A DNA stretch of 64,000 nucleotides. Source: Ulvibacter algarum. Lineage in GTDB: Bacteria; Bacteroidota; Bacteroidia; Flavobacteriales; Flavobacteriaceae. Numbering within the stretch: the stretch's first letter is position 1; each line of letters opens with the position of its first letter. The translations under genes were made by a program, and so were the position numbers. The stretch is taken from contig CANLBJ010000005.1 in the NCBI GenBank assembly GCA_947488905.1, positions 1 through 64,000 of the forward strand, given 5' to 3'. Shown here piece after piece: positions 26,859 through 34,023 of the stretch. The notes beneath the pieces were generated by a model. The model had not been told where the DNA came from. It did no database searches and saw nothing but the letters and a program-made list of their open reading frames with translations.

Positions 26859-27269
26859 CTAATTTGCATTCCAATTATACACTCGTATATTTTCTAATGT
26901 TTTTTTTCTTTTTAAAATCAAATTAATGTCATTTGTCCATTGGTAGCCAGTTCTGTCACTATGGTACAATAAGGTTTTTCCTTTCGTAATATTATTTATT
27001 TCGGTTGTTAAGTCAGTCAACGCATCATTAATATCCTCTTCTTCATAACAAGATATATGAGTATGAATGTCAGTTTTTCCGCTTGGGTCTTCCAATCCTA
27101 TTGTGATTTCAGAATTATACGTAGCAATCCAAATAGAAAATTCGTTTGTCGGATTTCTTAAGTCACAATCAAAAGATTTATCGTCTTTGTAATTTATAGT
27201 TTTGGTAAATTCCGGGAATTTCTCAACCAAAAATGATTTAATTAATTCAGAAAAACGTTCTTGATTCAT
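26859..27269 (-). CDS. Unknown cassette protein
   Basis: A 136-residue cytosolic protein from ATG at 27269 (MNQERFSELIKSFLVEKFPEF). An upstream in-frame GTG at 27299 lies inside the boundary-element tag and was rejected. Acidic stretch CYEEEDINDALTDL and WIATYNSEITIGLEDPSGKTDIHTH are visible; no family recognised. It could be an immunity-type protein by its neighbourhood (SUKH-like genes), which is only a guess. Flanked by elements E1 and E2. Confidence 0.7.
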   Translation of the reverse strand: MNQERFSELIKSFLVEKFPEFTKTINYKDDKSFDCDLRNPTNEFSIWIATYNSEITIGLEDPSGKTDIHTHISCYEEEDINDALTDLTTEINNITKGKTLLYHSDRTGYQWTNDINLILKRKKTLENIRVYNWNAN

Positions 27270-27292
27270 CTTTTTTGGGTTTGCTTGGTAAT

Positions 27293-27434
27293 TGCACACA
27301 ACGTTTACGCAACTAAGAATAGTTGCGGGTTTACGTGCGAGGATTTTCCGCAGGAAAATCAGATGTAGTAAACTTGCGACGACCTTTGGTTAAGCCCAAA
27401 ATTGAGCGATTATTTTTATACATTGTTGTAGGGC
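27293..27434 (-). repeat. attC-like cassette-boundary element E2
   Basis: 142 bp. Left tag TGCACACAAC, right tag GTTGTAGGGC. A perfect hairpin GATTTTCC-GCA-GGAAAATC (27342-27360) lies in the left half and GGTTAAGCCC with TTGAGCGATT in the right half, then TTTTTATACATT. Closely similar in layout to E1 and E6. Confidence 0.78.
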
Positions 27435-27442
27435 GTTTTTTT

Positions 27443-27919
27443 TTAGGTTATTTCAGTTCTTTTCGGGATTTGTTCTAATTCCAATATTCTTTTTGGGATA
27501 AGTTCAGATTGCGAAATATCAATTACTTCTTCATTTCGTCCATTCGCTTTCCATTTTGTTTTTGCTAAAACTTTAAAGACTCTATCATTCCGATTTCTTT
27601 CATATGGAAGAGTGTTTTTAAAATCAGTCCAGAATGTAATTTCAAGTTTGTCCAATTTAGTCAAGTCACATTTATGATTCTTGAAATGTTCAGGCAACCA
27701 ATCCAAATAATCGTCCAATAATTGTCGACTTTCCATAGATTCAGCATCAATCGGTTTAATGGATTCATTTATAAAGTCAAAAGTCGCCTTACTTTCAAGT
27801 CCGACATTATGTAATTCAATCAGTACATTCAGAGCAAGCCGACCACTTTTCATATAGTCAATACTAATGAAGGAATGGGTGAAATTGTGAATTGCCGATT
27901 TGTAATTTTTGTACTTCAT
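27443..27919 (-). CDS. Unknown cassette protein
   Basis: A 158-residue cytosolic protein, family not recognised. The N-terminal half is helical (YKSAIHNFTHSFISIDYMKSGRLALNVLIELHNVG); the C-terminal half carries KLEITFWTDFKNTLPYERNRNDRVFKVLAKTKW. The ATG lies 15 nt inside the cassette from the tag, and the stop codon lies 8 nt from the other end, so nearly the whole cassette is coding. Confidence 0.7.
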   Translation of the reverse strand: MKYKNYKSAIHNFTHSFISIDYMKSGRLALNVLIELHNVGLESKATFDFINESIKPIDAESMESRQLLDDYLDWLPEHFKNHKCDLTKLDKLEITFWTDFKNTLPYERNRNDRVFKVLAKTKWKANGRNEEVIDISQSELIPKRILELEQIPKRTEIT

Positions 27920-27934
27920 TGTCTTTTTTCAAAT

Positions 27935-28069
27935 GCCCTACGTGTTTGTATAAGATTAGTTACGTGTTTTAAGCACTAAATTTAGCAAATAAATCACAGA
28001 TAGAAAGTCCGCTAGGACTTTCGTAAGTAAGCTGTAATTAGTAATTAATTTTATACGGTGTTGGGCACA
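27935..28069 (-). repeat. attC-like cassette-boundary element E3
   Basis: 135 bp. Left tag GCCCTAC, where the terminal AAC is missing and replaced by GTG; right tag GTTGGGCACA, whose first seven bases fit the integron core GTTRRRY. Layout is reversed relative to E1/E2: TTTAAGCAC with TTTAGCAAAT first, then hairpin AAAGTCC-GCTA-GGACTTT (28004-28021). Confidence 0.75.
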
Positions 28070-28073
28070 GTAA

Positions 28074-28799
28074 TTATATTTCATCGCACTCAATTTCTTT
28101 TGTGGAAATAAAGAGTTTGTCGAATTCATCATAGTGTCTCCAACCATCAAAACGCTTTATATATTTATTTGCTGAATTCCACCATCCGAAAGTCATAATA
28201 TCTACTTGTGCATATTCTTTCCAATTTTCAGAGTCTCTCTTCGTTCTGTATTTTTTCCAAACTTTATCGGGACAACAATTAATTTTTGCTTTTCGAGAAG
28301 TTAGTTTTTCCCAAGTGTTTAATAATTCTGTGTCAGAACCTTGTAAGGCATTACAATACTCATCAATTAGAGAATCAGATTCCCAAAACTCATTCAAGAT
28401 TCCGAAATCTTTTGTTATATAAGCCTTGTATGCAATTTTACTGAATTTGTATTCTTGTTCTAACTGATTAATTATGCTATCTCTGAATTTATTCCAATTT
28501 CCATTTTTTGGTAAGTTCAGATTTTTGACTGTCTTTAATTTTGTCAAATATTCATTTGTTAAACTATCCTGGTTTAATCTATTAATGTCACTTGGTTTAT
28601 GAACTGAAGGTGTTTTTGTAATTCTATAATTATTAAAATAAGTAATTTTAAAACAATTTTCAATTTCAGATTTATTGTATTTATCGTTATCAAATAAACT
28701 CAAATAAGTACAGGTTTCATCGTACCATTCAAATTTTTGATTTTGTGAAACCAAAGTTTGAAAAATTCCTAAAAATAATATTAAAGTAAAGTGTTTCAT
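28074..28799 (-). CDS. Unknown exported cassette protein
   Basis: A 241-residue protein with a signal peptide (about 1-18, FTLILFLGIFQTLVSQ). The mature part is rich in charged and aromatic residues and contains a few cysteines (TCTYLS, NCCPDKVWKKY), with no recognised domain. In the cassette the stop codon is 4 nt from the tag and the ATG is 5 nt from the opposite tag. Flanked by E3 and E4. Confidence 0.7.
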   Translation of the reverse strand: MKHFTLILFLGIFQTLVSQNQKFEWYDETCTYLSLFDNDKYNKSEIENCFKITYFNNYRITKTPSVHKPSDINRLNQDSLTNEYLTKLKTVKNLNLPKNGNWNKFRDSIINQLEQEYKFSKIAYKAYITKDFGILNEFWESDSLIDEYCNALQGSDTELLNTWEKLTSRKAKINCCPDKVWKKYRTKRDSENWKEYAQVDIMTFGWWNSANKYIKRFDGWRHYDEFDKLFISTKEIECDEI

Positions 28800-28804
28800 C
28801 TTAT

Positions 28805-28943
28805 TGTGCCCAACGGTCTCGTATAACCGTCAGTTACGGGATTAAAGTTAATAATTTTCGGTTAAGCACTGACGTTAGCAATTCCGAGTGGATTCGGACG
28901 TAGTCGAATCCGCCGTAATTGCGGTTATACATTGTTGGCATAA
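28805..28943 (-). repeat. attC-like cassette-boundary element E4
   Basis: 139 bp. Left tag TGTGCCCAAC (its last seven bases GCCCAAC fit RYYYAAC), right tag GTTGGCATAA. Outer arms GTATAACCG and CGGTTATAC are perfectly complementary. GGTTAAGCACTGACGTTAGC lies centrally and an imperfect hairpin GGATTCGGACG / GTCGAATCC follows. Confidence 0.78.
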
Positions 28944-28949
28944 GTTTTT

Positions 28950-29561
28950 TTAGAACCAGTTGTCATATTCAATATCAAATCTACCGTCAAGAACTTCTAC
29001 TATTTCATCAGTTTCGGGATTTATACAACTAAAATAAAACACACCAGAAATTATTTGGTTTTCTTCATCAACTAAATTAAAAGTTATTTCTCCATTATAA
29101 TTTTCTGTTGTGATGTGATTGAAAGAGTTATAATAATAAATGTTTGGATTATCTGGATCTTGAGTATTAGTTGAAAAACTATATTCTGCTGAAATATTAC
29201 CATTATTTTTTAGAGTTATTGGATAAGTTTCTCCAGTCATTATTGGTTCGTTCGATGCAGGCAATTCTATTCTAATGCTTTTGTTTGTTAAAGAATTATA
29301 GGCGCTAATAGCAAGATGATATCCTGGTTCTAATCCATAATATTCGTATTCATAATAACGGTATTGTGCTCTTAATACGGTTGTATAACCTGCACTAAAT
29401 CCACCATTGTTTCTAGGCAAAAAAGTTTCCCCGTCAATTTTACATCCAAAAGTATTTTTTCCTTCTGAAGTTATGGCAGGCAGAGAACTTCCCGTTCCAT
29501 CGTCATCATTTGAACACGAATAAAGACTTAAAATCATAAAAAATATTAATAGTTTTCTCAT
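28950..29561 (-). CDS. Unknown lipoprotein, cassette gene
   Basis: A 203-residue lipoprotein: signal peptide with lipobox LYSCSNDDDG (Cys16), followed by an acidic spacer typical of Bacteroidetes surface lipoproteins. The mature part has beta-rich segments (YRYYEYEYYGLEPGYHLAIS, ITFNLVDEENQIISGVFYFSC). It resembles a widespread group of small flavobacterial lipoproteins of unknown role. It is the first gene of array A in the transcription direction. Confidence 0.72.
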   Translation of the reverse strand: MRKLLIFFMILSLYSCSNDDDGTGSSLPAITSEGKNTFGCKIDGETFLPRNNGGFSAGYTTVLRAQYRYYEYEYYGLEPGYHLAISAYNSLTNKSIRIELPASNEPIMTGETYPITLKNNGNISAEYSFSTNTQDPDNPNIYYYNSFNHITTENYNGEITFNLVDEENQIISGVFYFSCINPETDEIVEVLDGRFDIEYDNWF

Positions 29562-29572
29562 TTTTTTTAAAT

Positions 29573-29660
29573 TTATGCCAACTCGTTATATAATGACATT
29601 TGTCATGGTTATCCCGTAAAATAATCAGGATAACAGCATAAAGCCATCATTGTTATCCCG
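29573..29660 (-). repeat. Degenerate boundary element at upstream end of array A
   Basis: The tag TTATGCCAAC (29573-29582) is intact and complements 28934-28943. After TCGTTATATAATGACA the similarity to other elements stops; instead GTTATCCCGTAAA occurs twice with an inverted GGATAAC between them. Confidence 0.5.
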
Positions 29661-29704
29661 TAAAGCTACTATAAATTATAAGCATAATTTACACGTAATG
29701 GATT

Positions 29705-29739
29705 AGGCAAAAGCTACCTTTTTAGAATAGCTTTTGCCT
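29705..29739 (-). terminator. Hairpin downstream of the M14 peptidase gene
   Basis: A perfect 12-bp stem AGGCAAAAGCTA / TAGCTTTTGCCT (29705-29716, 29728-29739), 9 bp after the peptidase stop. There is no clear T-run on the minus strand. Confidence 0.55.
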
Positions 29740-29747
29740 CAAGCCAA

Positions 29748-32234
29748 TTATAAAGTAAACCTATTGTTATTCACAAAGAATAAAGAGTTTACAAATAGCA
29801 ATTTCCCGTTTTGCCAGAAAGATCTAAACATCACATCATCTACAAAATAGATCACGCTACCGCTACCCATTCTAGCTTCGCCAAAAGTCATACTGTTTGT
29901 AAGACCTGTTTTTGCGTCATCTCCAGAAAATCCAGAAACAGTTTCTGGCGCTCCATTAATATAACCTACGTTATATCCGTTTTCTAAAAACTGATAAGAC
30001 GTACCGCCTTGTTTTAAGCTGTAATACGTATCGCCATACCCAAATGCCATAGGGTGAGAAGGGTCTAGCGTAGTTTTATAAATACTACCCGTAATAAGGT
30101 TTTTTACATTGTTTGCCTCTCTTTGGTCATACGGTGTTAAGTTGCCTTTGGCTTCGTCTTTTTTATCGTCGTCTTTTTTGGCTTCATTGTTTTTAAGATC
30201 AAAGCCATCTTTGCCAGCAAATGTTCTTACTGCGCCTGCCATTGCGATTATTTTACCACCGCTGCGTACCCAGTCTTTAATACCATCCATTGTTTTATCA
30301 TTAAGCTGTCTGCCATACCAACCGCTTGGTAAAACTAGAATGTCAAAGTTTTTAAGCATTGCAGGATTAAAACTACCCGTGTCAATATTAGTCACAGGGT
30401 ATTTTAAGTCTTGCTCAAAGAAATGCCATAAAGAACCAAAACTTAAAGAAGAGACACCATCACCACGAAGCATTGCAATACGTTGTTTGTTAATTAATTT
30501 TACATCTGGAGAACCAAAGTCTGTGTTAGTGTCTCCAAAACTTGTAGTAGATGCGTGCAGTTTACGCTCATGTTTGTTAGCTAGTTTTGTTACCGTAGCA
30601 GCAAAGTCTTCATTAGTTTTATTATCACTCTTTGTGATAACAAGTGTTCCTTTTGCAAAATCTTTACCGTTAAATCTTAAGTCTTTTTCTGAGAAACGTA
30701 CTTTAATGTCATGCTGTAATAAGTCTGCTAAAAAGCTAGCATCGCTCATAGAGTTCCAGTGTACTAAATATCCTGCAGCTCCAGAAAATACTTGGTTTAC
30801 TTCTTTTACATAAGGGTTGTTACTAGAAGCAGCAACCACAGATGTACTTGCAATAGCATCTAAGCCATAAGCGTGTGGCAAACTCCAGGCAGTAATATCA
30901 TAAGTAAGCGGATTGCTAAGTTTTGCGTCTGGCTCAAAAAGAGCTTTCACCATTTTTCCTTTAGGTTGCGTAGCATCTACTACTAGCGCTCCTTTTGAGT
31001 CCATAGATCCATTTTTATTTTCACTATAGTTAAAGCCACTCACATTTCCGCCCTTAGAAAAACCGTATGTAATCTCGTGCTTGTCTAGTAAATTAGTAAG
31101 TGCTTTTATTTTATCTGGATTCCCGTTAAGCACGTAACTCTTGTATTTAATACCGCTGTTATTAAAGAATTTTTTAAACTCTGTGTTCAGCTTTGCAGCA
31201 TTTTTGCTTCCCATCTCTACCGTAGAAAGCCCTGTAGTAGTATGGTGCGCTGCTCTATCTTTTAAGGTAAGTACAAAACCTTCATCTGTATTTATACCTA
31301 AACCTGCGCGACCGTGTCCTGCCTGCTCATAAGTCATACCTATAGATCCCATAAAAGTAGGGTAGGTGTCACCGTAGCTTGGGTATAATAAATCAAAACG
31401 TTCTCTTGTAAAAAATAACCAACCTTCTTGGTCAAAATATTTTGCGTGATTTTTACCAATTTGCGTCTGGAAGTCACGCTGAAAATCTGTGATTATTTCG
31501 TGAAAAGGTTCTGCTGCAGGAGCAAAATAATAAGGTTCGTTTATACCTTGCTCGTGAAAATCTACATGAATATGTGGCATCCACTGGTTATATATTTTTA
31601 ATCGCTGCTGGCTTTCTACTTGTGTAGCCCAAGCCCAATCTCTGTTTAGATCAAACAGGTAGTGGTTAGGTCTTCCTCCAGGCCAAGGCTCATCGTGTTC
31701 TGTTGCTGTTTGTAAAACATCATAAGGTGTAGACTTTACTTGGTTGTACCAGTTTGTGTAGCGATCGCGACCATCTGGGTTTACGCAAGGATCTATAATT
31801 ACCACCGTATTTTTTAACCAAGCTTGTTTTTTTGTGATTAGCTCATAGACCGTAGACATTGCAGACTCAGAGCTTGATGCCTCATTACCGTGCACGTTAT
31901 AACTTAACCAGACTATAGCAATATCTGGGTTTGCGCTACCAGATGCTAAACCAGCATTAATTAAGTTGTTTTTTCTAATAGTCTCAATGTTTGCTAAGTT
32001 TTCTGGTGTAGACACAATAGCATAAGTAAGTGGCCTGCGCTCATTAGTTTTACCATACACATCATAAGTGACCATGTTGCTGTTTTCTGCTACATGCTCA
32101 AAATAGTTAACCACATCTGCGTGACGTGTAAATTGATCACCTATTTCATAGCCTAAAAAGGCTTTTGGTGTTTGTAATTGGGCGGTCGCCGAAATGCTAA
32201 GCACCGAGATAAAGAGAATAAAAATGTTTTTCAT
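29748..32234 (-). CDS. M14 family zinc carboxypeptidase, exported
   Basis: An 828-residue exported metallopeptidase. Signal peptide 1-19 (LSISATAQ). The M14 zinc ligands are H115 and E118 in NVHGNEAS, plus a His in HIHVDFHEQG (about 223-227). The C-terminal half contains a GATase-like segment (NFDILVLPSGWYG, VRSGGKIIAMAGA) that is common in large flavobacterial M14 proteins, and an Asp/Lys-rich insertion. It is likely periplasmic or secreted and used for protein degradation. No T9SS sorting domain is seen at the C-terminus. Confidence 0.9.
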   Translation of the reverse strand: MKNIFILFISVLSISATAQLQTPKAFLGYEIGDQFTRHADVVNYFEHVAENSNMVTYDVYGKTNERRPLTYAIVSTPENLANIETIRKNNLINAGLASGSANPDIAIVWLSYNVHGNEASSSESAMSTVYELITKKQAWLKNTVVIIDPCVNPDGRDRYTNWYNQVKSTPYDVLQTATEHDEPWPGGRPNHYLFDLNRDWAWATQVESQQRLKIYNQWMPHIHVDFHEQGINEPYYFAPAAEPFHEIITDFQRDFQTQIGKNHAKYFDQEGWLFFTRERFDLLYPSYGDTYPTFMGSIGMTYEQAGHGRAGLGINTDEGFVLTLKDRAAHHTTTGLSTVEMGSKNAAKLNTEFKKFFNNSGIKYKSYVLNGNPDKIKALTNLLDKHEITYGFSKGGNVSGFNYSENKNGSMDSKGALVVDATQPKGKMVKALFEPDAKLSNPLTYDITAWSLPHAYGLDAIASTSVVAASSNNPYVKEVNQVFSGAAGYLVHWNSMSDASFLADLLQHDIKVRFSEKDLRFNGKDFAKGTLVITKSDNKTNEDFAATVTKLANKHERKLHASTTSFGDTNTDFGSPDVKLINKQRIAMLRGDGVSSLSFGSLWHFFEQDLKYPVTNIDTGSFNPAMLKNFDILVLPSGWYGRQLNDKTMDGIKDWVRSGGKIIAMAGAVRTFAGKDGFDLKNNEAKKDDDKKDEAKGNLTPYDQREANNVKNLITGSIYKTTLDPSHPMAFGYGDTYYSLKQGGTSYQFLENGYNVGYINGAPETVSGFSGDDAKTGLTNSMTFGEARMGSGSVIYFVDDVMFRSFWQNGKLLFVNSLFFVNNNRFTL

Positions 32235-32319
32235 GCTGTTGGTTTTTTAGTTGGTTAAAGATAGCCGAAAACCATTTGTCTTTTGAAAAGACATTTCTTA
32301 AATTTCTGTTAACAGAAAG

Positions 32320-32766
32320 CTACTCTAAATAAGCAGGAAGATCTTCTAGAAAAATATAACGCTCATTGTCAAAATCCATACGACAATAATAATGTGATAG
32401 CCCATTTGTAACCATAAGGTTAGAGGCATTAAGTACAAAGTTATACCTAGCAATCTGGTCAAAGGTATCTTGAGCGATAACAATCTTAGGGGCTTTACAT
32501 TCTACAATAAGATGAATAGTGCCATCGCTATTAAAGACCACAATGTCATAGCGCTTAGTTGTTTTGTTTAGTTTAATCTGCTTCTCAACATTAATTAAAG
32601 AGAGGGGGTAGTTTTTTTCTGAAATAAGAAAATGCACCACATGTTGCCGTACCCATTCTTCTGGAGTGAGAACAATAAATTTTTTCCTGACCACGTCAAA
32701 AATCATCGGTTTGTTTTCGTTACTTTTGAAACGAAACTCGTATGTAGGAAAGTGAAGTTTTTGCAT
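32320..32766 (-). CDS. HsdR_N-type nuclease-fold protein
   Basis: A 148-residue protein of the type I restriction HsdR N-terminal-like group. The PD-(D/E)xK-like residues are D74 (KRYDIVVF) and E89-x-K91 (IVECKAP). It has no helicase part and no hsdM/hsdS neighbours, so it is the widespread stand-alone flavobacterial form next to holA rather than a restriction enzyme remnant. The cellular function is unknown. Confidence 0.82.
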   Translation of the reverse strand: MQKLHFPTYEFRFKSNENKPMIFDVVRKKFIVLTPEEWVRQHVVHFLISEKNYPLSLINVEKQIKLNKTTKRYDIVVFNSDGTIHLIVECKAPKIVIAQDTFDQIARYNFVLNASNLMVTNGLSHYYCRMDFDNERYIFLEDLPAYLE

Positions 32767-32966
32767 TACCGTAAAGATATTGTTTCTTGTAATACTAGAT
32801 TTTAAATTTTAGCTAAAGGTTGCAGATTATTAATATTTCTGAAGTAATCATTAAGTTAAATGTTAAGAGTTAATAGGAAATTGTTATTTCTTTAGATGCC
32901 TTGTCATGCAGAGCCTGTCTAAGCACAACAAATTAGCAAATCTAAAATCGTAAACCTAAAATCAAA

Positions 32967-33971
32967 ATGCCATTAGATAAAGTAAAGTCTATTATCACAG
33001 ATATAAAGAACAAAAACTTTAAACCCATTTATTTTTTAATGGGTGAAGAGCCGTATTATATAGATGCTATTTCAGATTATATATCAAATAATGTGCTGAC
33101 AGAAGAGGAGAGAGGTTTTAACCAGATTGTTTTATACGGTCGCGATGTCACGATAGATGATGTGGTGAGTAACGCAAAACGTTACCCAATGATGGCAGAG
33201 AAGCAGGTGATTATTGTGAGAGAAGCACAAGATCTATCTAGAACTATAGAGAATCTAGTGAGCTATGCAGAAAACCCACAGCCGTCTACAGTGCTAGTAA
33301 TGTGCTATAAATATAAGAAGCTAGATGCTCGTAAAAAGTTAAGTAAGACTATAAAAAAAACAGGAGAGCTTTTTGAAAGTAAAAAACTGTATGATAATCA
33401 AGTTCCTAACTGGATTACAAGAGTGCTGCAAGGTAAAGGGCACACCATTACGCCTAAGGCTGCACAAATGCTTGTCGAGTTTTTAGGGAATGATCTAGGT
33501 AAAGTAAATAACGAGTTAGAAAAATTGCTTGTCATTGTAAAACCTGGTGAGCAGATTACACCCCATATTATAGAACGAAATATAGGGATAAGTAAAGACT
33601 TTAATAATTTTGAGTTGCAGAATGCGCTTGGGGCAAAAGATTTTAAAAAAGCCTATCGTATAATTACTTATTTTTCGCAAAACCCAAAGGATCACCCTAT
33701 AGTATTAACGGTCTCTTTGCTGTATAGTTTTTATTCAAAATTATTAAAATACCATTCACTCACTAATAAAGCAGAAGCAGCAAAAGTACTAGGTGTAAAT
33801 CCTTATTTTTTAAAAGACTACCAGCAAGCAGCTGGTAATTACCCAATGAAAAAAGTGAGCGCAATCATTTCTGTAATAAGAGATGTAGATCTAAAAAGTA
33901 AAGGTGTAGGTGCTGCAGGTATGTCGCAAGGAGATTTGTTGAAGGAGTTGCTGGTTGGGATTTTTGAATAA
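32967..33971 (+). CDS. holA: DNA polymerase III subunit delta
   Basis: A 334-residue clamp-loader subunit that opens the sliding clamp. FLMGEEPYYIDAISDYI (about 23-39) is the N-terminal family motif, MMAEKQVIIVREAQDL follows, and the C-terminal collar domain includes LYSFYSKLLKYHSL and NPYFLKDYQQAAGNY. It diverges from the HsdR_N-like gene; the outer-membrane protein gene follows after 52 bp. Confidence 0.93.
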   Translation: MPLDKVKSIITDIKNKNFKPIYFLMGEEPYYIDAISDYISNNVLTEEERGFNQIVLYGRDVTIDDVVSNAKRYPMMAEKQVIIVREAQDLSRTIENLVSYAENPQPSTVLVMCYKYKKLDARKKLSKTIKKTGELFESKKLYDNQVPNWITRVLQGKGHTITPKAAQMLVEFLGNDLGKVNNELEKLLVIVKPGEQITPHIIERNIGISKDFNNFELQNALGAKDFKKAYRIITYFSQNPKDHPIVLTVSLLYSFYSKLLKYHSLTNKAEAAKVLGVNPYFLKDYQQAAGNYPMKKVSAIISVIRDVDLKSKGVGAAGMSQGDLLKELLVGIFE

Positions 33972-34023
33972 TTAAAATACGTGTAACTACAAAAAAGAAC
34001 AGACTTACAATACTATAATCCCT

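Larger units (their letters stand above)
26184..29582 (-). mobile_element. Array A: five-gene integron-like cassette array
   Basis: Five minus-strand genes (stops at 26200, 26859, 27443, 28074, 28950) are separated by four complete 135-142 bp palindromic elements. Each gene is bracketed by its own complementary tag pair. Tags, read at the lower-coordinate end: GTTACCTACA, GTTGTGTGCA, GTTGTAGGGC, GTTGGGCACA, GTTGGCATAA. No integrase or transposase gene is present. The neighbours at both sides (glycosyltransferase, M14 peptidase) look like ordinary chromosomal genes. The cassette interpretation is inference. Confidence 0.7.

Noticed and set aside
27270-27299. Upstream GTG start for the 26859 cassette gene
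   Set aside because: The GTG lies within the cassette tag sequence; the ATG at 27269 gives a typical protein start.
27956-28150. 64-residue minus-strand frame
   Set aside because: It crosses element E3 and the end of the exported cassette gene in another frame, with no protein-like features.
26184-29582. Insertion sequence or transposon
   Set aside because: No transposase, no consistent outer inverted repeats for the whole block, and each gene carries its own tag pair instead.
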